Part shown: one piece after another, positions 54,812 through 64,000 of the stretch
How positions within the stretch are numbered: position 1 is the first letter of the stretch
Layout: the number at the start of each line of letters is the position of its first letter
Assembly: GCA_005408345.1 (NCBI GenBank)
Contig: SEMN01000318.1
Location: forward strand, 248,001 to 312,000
Reading direction: 5' to 3'
Length of the DNA: 64,000 nt
Source of the DNA: Macquaria australasica
Taxonomy: Eukaryota; Chordata; Actinopteri; Centrarchiformes; Percichthyidae
Translations under genes and position numbers: made by a program
Notes under the pieces: generated by a model
What the model was told of the DNA's origin: nothing
The model's database searches: none
The model's input: only the letters and a program-made list of their open reading frames with translations

Positions 54812-55883
54812 TGTGGGAAATTTTATTCACCAAATGTGGTATAATATTGATGTATAATGGTGAATCAGTATTGAATCATTGCAGGGTAAGGTCAGAGAGG
54901 TCAAATAAGTCATAATCAATATTACAGTATTATGTATAAGTCAATCAAAGTCAATCATATTGATAAAGGTCAGGTAAAGTCAGGTTCAGTCAGGTTCAGT
55001 CATAATCACAATGTAGTCATGTGTTGTTGGATGTGGACATAATCATAGAAGTCTTGTATTCTTAATTAAGTGCAGCAGCTGGCAGTGGGAGGTTAGAGTA
55101 TATCAGACAAAGGAGTATTGTTCTGAAGACAGTGGGGGGAAAAAGGGAGGGAACTGTGGTGTGGCTCAGAGCAGGTTGAAAACATCACAGAAATTAGGCC
55201 AAGGTCAGCAGGTGGCTACGCAACTTTGAGCCCACAGAAGGAGGGGTGAAAGGGGTGGCTATAAAAGAAGATGTGTTTTAGTATTGCTATTATAATGTTG
55301 CTCTTAGTGTTGTTTCCGTTGGTGTTAACATCAATGCCATTACCATATCTATGCTGTATTGAGCTGCTGTATGTTCTCTTTCCTCCTGCTCTCTCTCTCC
55401 CGCTCCCCCCTTCCCCCTTCAACCCAACCGGTCGAGGCAGATGACCGCCCACCTTGAGCCTGGTTCTGCTCGAGGTTTCTACCTGTTAAAAGGGAGTTTT
55501 TCCTTGCCACTGTCGCATAGTGCTTGCTCATGGTGGGAACTGTTGGGTCTCTGTAAATATAAAGAGTCGGTCTAGACTTGCTCTATTCGAAAAAGTGCCC
55601 TGAGATAACTTATGATATGGCGCTATATAAATAAAATTGAATTGAATTGAATTGGATTGTCAGTTACTTCATGGACTGACTCAGGTTTGTGTGTGCTTGT
55701 ATGCTTGACTGTTGGTTGCTCCATGAACTAACTCGGGTTTGCTGTACTTGTTGATTTGTCAGTAAACTCTATTCATATTAGAACTCTTTTGACTCAGTTG
55801 AATTATTTTTGAGTATTGAAGTGCTTATAGTGTGGGGAAGATCCTGAGGACATCTGGCCCATCTTTGGGATTTTTCTCCCACA
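54812..55883. mobile_element. Solo LTR (TGTGGGA...TCCCACA) with nested L2
   Basis: The ends TGTGGGAAATTTT and TTTTTCTCCCACA are inverted, and ACAG is duplicated at 54808-54811 and 55884-55887. A CTATAAAAG TATA box is at about 55259-55267, just before the nested L2. Without the L2 the LTR is about 690 bp. It has no internal genes. A 4-bp duplication fits gypsy, BEL or retrovirus-like elements; the exact group cannot be told. Confidence 0.7.
55276..55654 (+). mobile_element. L2-type LINE 3' end (copy 3), inside the solo LTR
   Basis: It starts at TTAGTATTGCTATTATAATG, matches copies 1 and 4 almost base for base, and ends with the GGCGCTATATAAATAAAA tail and (TTGAA)n. It contains only 3' UTR. 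Confidence 0.88.
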
Positions 55884-56237
55884 ACAGGCTACAGAATGGA
55901 ATCCCCAGTCCAGTAGATAGCAGCGTCATCAGTAAATTCTGCACATCATCTTTGCTGGAGTTTGACATTTATGATGGGATTTGCCTGGACTGCATCTAAC
56001 ACACTGGGTTTAGCTCAGGTTGAGTGTGCCGAATTTTCTCATTTCTCTGCTTGGCTTAGAACTATTAAAAAAATGTATTAAATTAGACATTCAGTGGCCA
56101 TTCTAAGTCTTGGCCGGTATAGTACAGGCTACATGCAGACAGAATTTAAATAAATTTAAATACAAGCCAAAGCTCAGGCTGTCCATTAGACTGCTGCAGT
56201 GTCAGTTCTACTTTATATGACACTGTATGGTTTAGAG

Positions 56238-57290
56238 CAGGGGTGTCAAACTCATTTTCATCCTGGGCCACATCAGCATTATGGTTGCCCTCAAAGGGCC
56301 GGTTGTAAATGTAAAACAATATAAATGCATCTACTTGTTATCATATTGCCTCTGCATTCATTGTATTATTGGTTTTAGTAATAACTTAATAATTAATAAC
56401 TAGCTCTGAAAGCAGAAGTCCAGGAAAAATAATGGCAAGCAGACAACAATTTGTACATATATGTAAAATGTATTAAAAAAAATGAAATATAGAAAGTAGT
56501 TTATGTAACAAAATCAAAATAACAATATGGTTTGTTTCAGTCTTGGTAGCCTTATTATAACCCACAATGAAATAGCCTATTCAAATGGTTATTTTCATGT
56601 GTGCAAAACAAGACTGGTCAGGTTCTGGTTCAAGTTACTCGGACATGATGTGGACGAAGTGGGGTGTGAGAGTGATCCTGCCTGGACACACCAAGGAGAT
56701 CTCTCCAAGTGAACACACTGGATATCACACAACATCCTAATCCATGGATCAATCACATTGTTAAAAGCCTGTTTCTGGTCAGGGCACACTTGTTCACATA
56801 CCTTCAGCATACACTACACTGCTTCAAAAATGCACCTTCTGAAAAACACTGACGATTGGGCTATTTCTTCAGCCACAATAAAGCTGGCTTTCACTGCTGC
56901 ATCATTTTTTGCTGTAACTTTCGCGAACATCTGCTTTTACACCTCTTATTAAATTGCCTTCCCTCTGTGTCAACTTTACTTTTCTTGTACATTTTGCTAT
57001 GCTGCTACTATTAACATTACTAGCTACAACCACTCAGGTAGAGTGCCACTGCTGGAAGCGGCTAAATATGATATTGAGACGCTAGCTAGTGTATACTGAC
57101 ATCTAGCGGCTAGATGCCTTCAGTGCGTGGATAACAAAATTGAGATGCATTCTCGGACATGTAGTTTATGAACACCATAACACAGTATAGAATTGTATTG
57201 CGCAAATTATGTTCTTTGCATGCTCTCGTGGGCCACATAAAAGGAGGTCCCAGGCCGGATTTGGCCCGGCAGCCTTGAGTTTGACACGTG
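56238..57290. mobile_element. hAT element with exact 8-bp duplication GTTTAGAG
   Basis: The left end CAGGGGTGTCAAACTCATTT and the right end TTGAGTTTGACACGTG are inverted copies. GTTTAGAG occurs at 56230-56237 and 57291-57298. Terminal sequence and duplication length are diagnostic of the hAT superfamily. No transposase frame is left, so it is non-autonomous or internally decayed. Confidence 0.9.
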
Positions 57291-57339
57291 GTTTAGAGTG
57301 ACAGGAGAGCAGATAAGAGACAGGAGAGCAGATAAGAGA

Positions 57340-57480
57340 CTTCTACTGTATGTTATTTGTATTAATGTCTTTTATTTATCTATTGCATGATGTGTGCTGG
57401 TTGTGTTGACTACTGTTTGCAAACCAAATTGTCCCTTGGGGACAATAAAAACTATCCAATTCAAATTCCAATTCCATTAT
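57340..57480 (+). repeat. LINE 3' tail fragment
   Basis: AAATTGTCCCTTGGGGACAAT then AAAAACTATCC matches the usual CCCTTGGGGA...AATAAAG-type ends of fish non-LTR elements. The coding part is absent. Confidence 0.5.
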
Positions 57481-57933
57481 TATTACTTCTTTCTTTCTTT
57501 TTTGCTTTAATGAGAACACAGGAGTGATGGAAAAGACAAGAGGGTACATTTGTTTCCAAACGCAGAAATCCTTAATATTACACAACACTGTGGGCACCAA
57601 AGATTTTTAAAGTTTAATTAAGTTTAAGTGGCTGAAGAGTATATACTATACAGAAGGAAATTAAAAGAAAGATGAAGAGATAAAGAGATAAAAATATATA
57701 GAAAGAGGAGAAAGGAAATGACACACAAAGATGGTGTTTTGCACCTTACAAGATTTCTTCCTAAAAAAGCTCAGAAGAGCTGATCAAAAATAAGGTAAAA
57801 CATTTGTCAAAGGGAATAAGTGTCACAATTACAAAGCAGCACAAAGAAGGACAAGGTTACGGTATTGGCTGAGTCTGAAGTTGAGGACTCTGAAGGTGAT
57901 GACTCACCTTTTTACAGGTGACAAAGTTGAAAT

Positions 57934-57935
<2 letters not shown>

Positions 57936-57988
<53 letters not shown>
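57936..57988. repeat. (CA)n microsatellite
   Basis: About 26 uninterrupted CA pairs. Confidence 0.97.
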
Positions 57989-57989
<1 letters not shown>

Positions 57990-57990
<1 letters not shown>

Positions 57991-58900
57991 GGGAGGTGTT
58001 CAATACAGCTGCAGTCCTATAAAGGGTGATGACTGAACAGCCAAAGCCACTTCCATCATTAATCTTCAATCAAATCTTCTGTCGGTGCAGAAGACTAAGC
58101 CGCAGGCACATGCACACACATCTCCAGAGGTATTTACAGAAAGTTTTGCACACAAAGTTGCAAAATCAAAATCTAAGTGAAGCGGGAAAGTCAAAGTGCA
58201 CCAGAACAACCTGCTTTCTGTGTCTGTTCCACTTAAAAGAAACCGTTTCTTATCTCTTGAGAGAATTTGAACAAAAGCGGAGGTGTCACTTTGTACATCA
58301 TCACAGATGATAGGCATCCTGAGAATTTTACAGGCAGCTCGTAACGACAGTATAACACTATTTACTGGTGCAAGTCGCATCTAGCTCAGAAGAACTTCCT
58401 TTAATTATGTCTGATCAAAAAAGGTACCCCATAGAATAAAAAAAAAATGTCTTTGTCAACCCTCCTTAGAACTGGACAACCCAACGGCACCTTCAGCTCT
58501 CTGTAGTGACACTGTGGCTTTTATCAAACTTGACACGTTGCCTGTTGAAAACTTTGTGTGGGTCTCAGAGGGGAGCATTGTATGAGGTTAACAGCAGCTG
58601 AAGGCAGTCAGGCAGCATACACCATCCATCTGCTTGGTAGCGGTGTTGATGGTTTTAAAAGGCTTCCATTTTTCACATTGTGTGAGATTCATTTGGCAGG
58701 GATGCTTGTGTACATGGGTGTAAACTTGGAAAAAAAAATTACAGTCCACCAAGCATGCAGACAAATGGATACAGCAACTGAAGACAAAATAAAAATTGCT
58801 CCTCTGAGCTCAGCTATAGTGATATTTTTAGCCCGACATTAATTACCATGTTTTCAATTGGCTCCTTGTTCCAGTTAAGAGTGAAGGAGTTGGACTGATG
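57990..58900. other. Unassigned sequence
   Basis: No exon or known repeat recognised on either strand. Confidence 0.45.
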
Positions 58901-59051
58901 AGGTTAGGGTTGGGCGATATGACCTAAAATTAATATCAGGGTATTTTTCACTTTTTGGACAGTGACGTATTATATCAAGGTATTAATGTTTTTTTTAAAG
59001 TTTTGGTTGGAGTAGTCTGTCCTGTCCCTTATGTAAAAAGGGACAGGACAG

Positions 59052-59660
59052 CTTGTTATTAATTCAACTTCTTCCCATAGTTGTGTGCTTTCTCTCCTCT
59101 CTCTCTTTCTCTCTCTCTCTCTCCCGTTCTGTTGCTTTCTGCAGGTATTTCTGCCTCCGGAGCTGTTGAGTCTGGGTCTGTGGTTGCTGCCGCCTGCTGC
59201 CCCCGTGCTCCTGCTCTGCACCCGCTGCTGCTATTGCTGTTGTTGCTCTTGTTATTAGTATTGCTATTATAGTGTTGCTCTTAGTGTTGTTTCTGTTGGT
59301 GTTAACATCAATTCCATTACCATATCTATTGCCTTACATCCCCATGTGGAACTGTATTGTGCTGCTGTATGTTCTCTTTCCTCATGCTCTCTCTCTCCTG
59401 CTCCCCCCTTCCCCCTTCAACCCAACCGGTCGAGGCAGATGACCGCCCACCTTGAGCCTGGTTCTGCTCAAGGTTTCTACCCGTTAAAAGGGAGTTTTTC
59501 CTTGCCACTGTCGCATAGTGCTTGCTCATGGTGGGAACTGTTGGGTCTCTGTAAATATAAAGAGTCAGTCTAGACTTGCTCTATTCGAAAAAGTGCCCTG
59601 AGATAACTTTGTTATGATATGGCGCTATATAAATAAAACTGAATTGAATTGAATTGAATT
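59052..59660 (+). mobile_element. L2-type LINE 3' end (copy 4)
   Basis: It starts GCTTGTTATTAATTCAACTT and keeps the complete 3' UTR to the (TTGAA)n tail. It differs from copy 1 at only scattered bases, and keeps a block (CTGTAAATATAAAGAGTCAG and on) that copy 1 has lost. A perfect 14-bp hairpin directly precedes its start. Confidence 0.88.
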
Positions 59661-59952
59661 AAAAAGAGTTTATCAATATTTTGATAATAAAATAAGTATA
59701 TGGTTTGGATCCTTATCAAACAGAGACATGAGAAAGTATTATGCATTCTCAACAGCATTTATTTTGCAAAAAATCCAAAGTATATTATATTTATTTAGGC
59801 TATGGGTTTTGAATAGTTACCAATAGTATGTTCAAAACATTTATAGGTTTCCAGAGTGCCTACCATATTTGCATCGCTGTCAGCAGTCATGCACACCAAA
59901 CGCGCTTCATCCAAGCCCTAGTCAGAAAGTGCTTCCTTCAGTCCGTGTGCAA

Positions 59953-60660
59953 TTATTGCTCTGTTGTGGTCGGGAAGAAGGTGGTCTGGAGGCTTCTGCT
60001 TCGTAAATTCCAGTCCTCATCGATGAAGTGGATGATGTGGCTAAGGTATGGCTTGGTAGTCCGGTTGGACCATAAATCAATAGTGGCTGAGTAGGCTTCA
60101 AGGTTGTGAATTTCGTTCATGACACTGTCCGGAACGTTCTGGCAGACACTTCTGGCTAAAACACTTCCGACCAGGCAGTTCGTATATTGAGTCCAGAGTT
60201 CGAACCACATATGTGAAGCCATCTCTCGGCACCATGTCCTTTGCAATGTATAGTGTGATTGCTGTAGTAATCTTTCCATCTCTTGCTACTCCTGTTGTAA
60301 GGTGTGGCAATAGTAAATGATGCCTGTGTAGTTTCGGGACGTGGTTTGGTCCCACTTGCGCTCGTTTTGGCGTGGGTTGCCTCTTCATATTCATAGGCGT
60401 GCATGTTTTTTAAATGATGGAACAGGTTGCTTGTGTTTCCACCTTTCGCTGTCACGACAAGGTGGCAAGTATGGAAGTATGGAACTTGCAAAATGTTGAA
60501 GTTTGCTCCGTGTTGGATGATTTAAAACCCAACCAGTTCCAAATAACTGAGGTACCCCCCTCTTTGGAACAAGCGTCCTCTCTTGTGGCCTTTGTCTCAC
60601 AATCTCTCCCCACTAGTCTTTTCAGTAAGAGACAGTTGCCTAACTGTAATTTAACAGCCA
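59953..60660 (-). pseudogene. hAT transposase N-terminal half with BED finger, broken
   Basis: On the minus strand, pieces in three frames read SVIWNWLGFKSSNTEQT, GNTSNLFHHLKNMHAYEYEE (BED-type zinc finger end), SKRWKD, ITLYIAKDMVPRDGF, VVRTLDSIYELPGRK and ATIDLWSNRTTKPYLSHIIH. This is the order in ZBED1/ZBED4-like hAT transposases. Stops and frameshifts prevent a product, and the C-terminal dimerisation part is absent. Confidence 0.8.
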
Positions 60661-60899
60661 CTTGCTTTTTACACAGCCAACATTAAATAGTGAATATGTT
60701 TTACTTTTTATTTGCAACAAGATATATACTGTATAAGGACAAGTATTCAGACCACAATTGAACTTTTGAAGAAAATGAAATGCCTTATTTTTTAGAATTA
60801 TTATTGATTTATCACGGTGATGGTGGTATTGCAAAATCCATGTCATGGCACAACATCACACCAGTGATGACTATGACACCAATGTAAGGCCCACCCCTA

Positions 60900-61460
60900 G
60901 TGTGTGTCATATGAAAAGCCCTCTTTACTCCCTGTGGTGTTGTATCAGCCGCGGTCTAATTAAAAAGTGTTAGTTATTTTGAAATTTGGAGCACAATGTC
61001 CATTTTTGTTTTTCGTGCCTAGAAAATGAACCCACATCCCTGAATGTGTGAAACCTCATACACACATGCAGACACATCTCACTCTTTCATAAACATGGAC
61101 ATCAAGCCACACTAACAGAAACATTTTACCCAAACCCTGCATGGTAAACTGGATGTTAGGAAATCTATGATTACCCTGGTGTTTCCTACTCAACACACAC
61201 ATGCACATACCAATCCCTTCTGCCTAAAGCCTTGAGGCATCAATGGAGGAGTCAAACTACTAACCTCCTATCAGCCTCTATGTTTGTTTGCTGGAAAATA
61301 GAAGTGGCTGCTCATTAGACAGACTCTTGGAGTGCACCTTGAGTGTATTGTATGTGATACACACATAGTAATATACTATATGGGTAATGTATGAGAAAAT
61401 GTGCATGTTAATGTTGCCAAGTGCTTTTGTTTGTTAATGACAAAACTACTGAGTGAGTGA
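60900..61460. other. Unassigned sequence
   Basis: No exon or known repeat recognised. Confidence 0.45.
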
Positions 61461-61466
61461 GCACTA

Positions 61467-61565
61467 GGGGTGTAATGGTACACAAAATTCAAGGTTTGGT
61501 ATGTACCTTGGTTTTGGGGTCACGGTTCAGTATGTTTTCGGTACAGCAGAGAAAAGTAGAATAAC
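61467..61565 (+). repeat. hAT-like terminal fragment (GGGGTGTAATGGTACAC)
   Basis: CTAGGGGTGTAATGGTACAC and GGTTTTGGGGTCACGGTTC match a frequent fish hAT terminus. The right end was not located; short imperfect repeats (ACGTAGAAAAGTAGATAAC) follow at about 61570-61610. Confidence 0.5.
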
Positions 61566-62039
61566 TATTAACGTAGAACGTAGAAAACGTAGAAAAGTAG
61601 ATAACTATTTTGTCATTTATTTTGAACAGTGGCTCATCAAATTCTTACTGTAACACTGAAGGCACTCAAAAACTGGCATATTGTCAGTAAGAAAAAGTAA
61701 ATAAACAAAATGTCAGCGTAGTAACAAATGTTGCATTTCTTTAATTGTGTGTATGGATGTCCTTAATACAACAAACCCAAATGCATGTGGAAACACTGAT
61801 AAAGGAAAAACCTAAAAAGCATCCAAGAAAAGTTTCTCATGCACCTGATAAAAAACCTTGACATTCAGAAGAAGGATAACAGTCAAAAAAAGAAAGTGAC
61901 ATGGATGTTGTGTTACTGCTCTTGGACAGGTTGGACTTTGTAAAATATTTGGAGTAGGCTATGTAGCTATTACATTTACTCTACCTAAATAATGGATTAT
62001 TGTCTTGGACATCAATCTTAATGTTGTATTAATGTTCAC

Positions 62040-62158
62040 ATTACTGTTATTGTGTACTGTCCAAATATTTGGACATATTGTATTTTGATGCTTTGGTAAC
62101 ATTGTTTTTGAAACTTTCATGCCAATAAAGCTTATAGAATTGAATTGAATTGAGTACT
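62040..62158 (+). repeat. LINE 3' tail (CATGCCAATAAAGC family)
   Basis: TTTTGATGCTTTGGTAACATTG, then CATGCCAATAAAGCTTATAG and (TTGAA)n, forms a clear non-LTR 3' end. The same motif ends the window at 64000 and occurs near 6741. Confidence 0.6.
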
Positions 62159-62159
62159 G

Positions 62160-63890
62160 CCATAATCAGGGCCAGTGAGCCATGCAGTGCAGAAATGACA
62201 GAACCTCACACACTTCCTCTGTGTGTGTGACTATGTATGTGTATGTAGCGCACTGCCTCAGGGCAAAGCATGCATACACCACCACTTTGACATAATATGA
62301 ATTTGTTTTAGAAAATGAAACAGAGATGGACGGAATGGGAGAGAAAGAGAGAGAAAAAACAGCTTGAGTAAAAAGGAGAGAGAGAGTGTGAAAGAGAGAG
62401 CTAGTGGGCGAGAGAGAATGATGGAGAAACAGAGCAGAGGGGGATGAATATACAGAAAGACTGGACTGAAAAAAAGAGTGGTAAAAGTGAAAGAAGAATA
62501 ACAATGACAAAAGAGGATGGTCAACGTGACACTGCACACACATACTGCTCCTCTCGCTCACAAGCAACTTTATACTCTCACTATTTATTTCAAGTTCTCA
62601 TACCGCATACATAAAAAGATCAGAATAGATAGTGTCATGGTTGAAAGAAACCATTGTTAACTGTGGGCAGGAGACATAGCGCAAACAACAGGTTTCCAGT
62701 GTCAAAGTCAGCACATTCTTACTTTATTCTTATTCATTGTTTGTTTGTTCCTATTTATTCATGTTACGTCATTATTCAAAGTAAAGTAAGTTTTTTTTTT
62801 GTCTCATAAAGCTTTCACAAGACATCTCACTACACAAAATGCTTGTGCTTGTCTATCTAGAAAAGGTGAGTTTTCCTCTAAAACACCTTCATTCCTTTTC
62901 ATTACATTTCTTTGATGTTCCCCAGTTGTGGTGCTTGGAAAGGCTCAGCAAACTCAGACAATATTTCAAGATGAGCAAGTGGTCAATATTTTATACATAG
63001 TCAAACAGCACTGCTCATTCATGTTAATACTCATTATTAGAAAGAGCCTGCCTGGCAAGCACAATGTTTAAACAACAGTGAAAGAAGCACATAACATTTT
63101 CAGAGGCTTCAATTTCTACAGTAAACAAAGCGGCTTGTGAGCCACCAGCACTGAAGAGCACACGGTTGTTATTTTGGGAGCAATAGCTCATCTGTTTGAT
63201 ACCCATTTAATAATGCAATATCAAATCATGTCTGTTTGGTAATGGTGTACTGTATATGTGTACATAACACCTGACTCAGTCTATTGAACGACTGCACACA
63301 AACACGACACACACCACCTTTCCATCAGGAATTAGTTGAGATTTTATTTGGATCGCATCAAAACACATAAAATCCCTGTTTAAATGCAGCCAACATGCAC
63401 TTCAATGCCGATAATTCAACCCACTTCTGGAGGAGGTAAGCTATATAGGCACTAATGTAAGTTTTCATACAGAAATCCAACTGGAAAGACCATGTAAATT
63501 AAACAGGTGGCAGAGAGTAACATGCCTGTCAGAAAGGATTGTTGGGATTCTGGAGGATGAAGGACAGGTGTTCACTGCCAGCTTCAAGGGATGGAAATAT
63601 TCAGCGGATGATGTGCATGTCAGTCTGTATCCTGGCATGACATGGCATGAAAGCTTGGCTTCCACTGTGTTTACCACAAACACACTTTAAAGCCAGCTGT
63701 ACATAATCTTGGTATAAGATGCATGGTTATGTGAGGTGTAAAGGGGGAAAAACATATACATAGACAAGCACCCACACATACACAATTAAAAACAGACGGG
63801 CAAATTCACACACACACACACACACACACACTATCAACTTCAACACACACTTCGACAGGATTTCACAAACACACACATATGTGTATATAT
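62160..63890. other. Mostly unassigned; GA-rich and CA-rich stretches
   Basis: 62320-62480 is G/A-rich and 63811-63832 is a (CA)n run. No upstream kcnh exon was recognised on the minus strand. Confidence 0.45.
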
Positions 63891-63899
63891 GCTATCGCC

Positions 63900-64000
63900 T
63901 ATTTTCTTCATTTGATTTAATGTACCTTTTTGTTTTCTATTTTAATTATTATTTTATTGTCTGACTCTGGCAATATTGTCTTTGTTACATTCATGCCAAT
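63900..64000 (+). repeat. LINE 3' tail running off the window
   Basis: GTCTGACTCTGGCAATATTG, then TTACATTCATGCCAAT at the last base, matches the tail family at 62040-62158; its AATAAAGC would follow outside the window. Confidence 0.5.

Larger units (their letters stand above)
58905..60899. mobile_element. hAT element relic interrupted by an L2
   Basis: The left end resembles TAGGGTTGGGCGATATGACC and the right end is an inverted, diverged copy (GGCCCACCCCTA). Between them are the L2 copy 4 and a minus-strand BED/hAT transposase relic. The two ends are not identical enough to be sure they belong to one insertion. Confidence 0.5.

Noticed and set aside
62166..62567. Minus-strand frames rich in Phe/Leu/Ser
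   Set aside because: They translate a (GA)n-like low-complexity tract. No ERG N-terminal or other motif is present.

Overview
The window looks like nuclear DNA of a teleost fish, probably a percomorph. It is intron-rich vertebrate sequence with abundant microsatellites and a typical fish mixture of L2, L1/Tx1 and CR1-group LINEs, Ty3/gypsy elements, Tc1 elements and hAT elements. No bacterial-type operon, CRISPR array, rRNA or convincing tRNA gene was seen.

The only host gene recognised with confidence is an ERG-type (Kv11) voltage-gated potassium channel on the minus strand, best matched to teleost kcnh6a with some KCNH2-like features. Sixteen coding exons run from 47605 down to the stop codon at 17706. 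All have GT donors and AG acceptors, and together they give 886 codons in frame (885 residues plus stop). They cover S1 to S6, the pore, the C-linker, the cyclic-nucleotide-binding homology domain, the C-terminal coiled coil and the C-terminus. The N-terminal PAS region and the promoter are not seen and probably lie to the right of 64000. Exon lengths of 200, 253 and 194 bp equal those I recall for human KCNH2 exons 8, 9 and 10, whereas the segments matching KCNH2 exons 6 and 7 are each split into three exons here.

Layout. 1-5450: an L2-type LINE 3' end and a decayed Ty3/gypsy element (LTR, gag, protease, RT, RNase H). 5450-17700: mostly unrecognised sequence downstream of the channel gene, with several MITE or hAT fragments and a CCAAT/CpG-bearing block near 9.5-10.3 kb. 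17706-21003: the last four channel exons. 21003-31099: a 10-kb intron filled by a stack of insertions: an L1-clade LINE broken by a CR1-group LINE, a solo LTR and a Tc1-like element, followed by a THAP-domain gene remnant and a second solo LTR. 31099-47605: the remaining twelve exons, with a nearly complete but broken Tc1 element, an L2 copy, a MITE and microsatellites in the introns. 47606-64000: no channel exon recognised. This part holds an RLE-type LINE, a second MITE copy, a common fish repeat, a solo LTR with a nested L2, a hAT element with an exact 8-bp duplication, and a hAT/BED transposase relic interrupted by another L2.

No convincing new multi-gene system was found. The most useful leads are the intron pattern of the channel gene, mobile DNA and polypyrimidine repeats very close to its splice sites, the RLE-type LINE, the THAP-domain relic that keeps a splice donor, and the dated nesting order of insertions.
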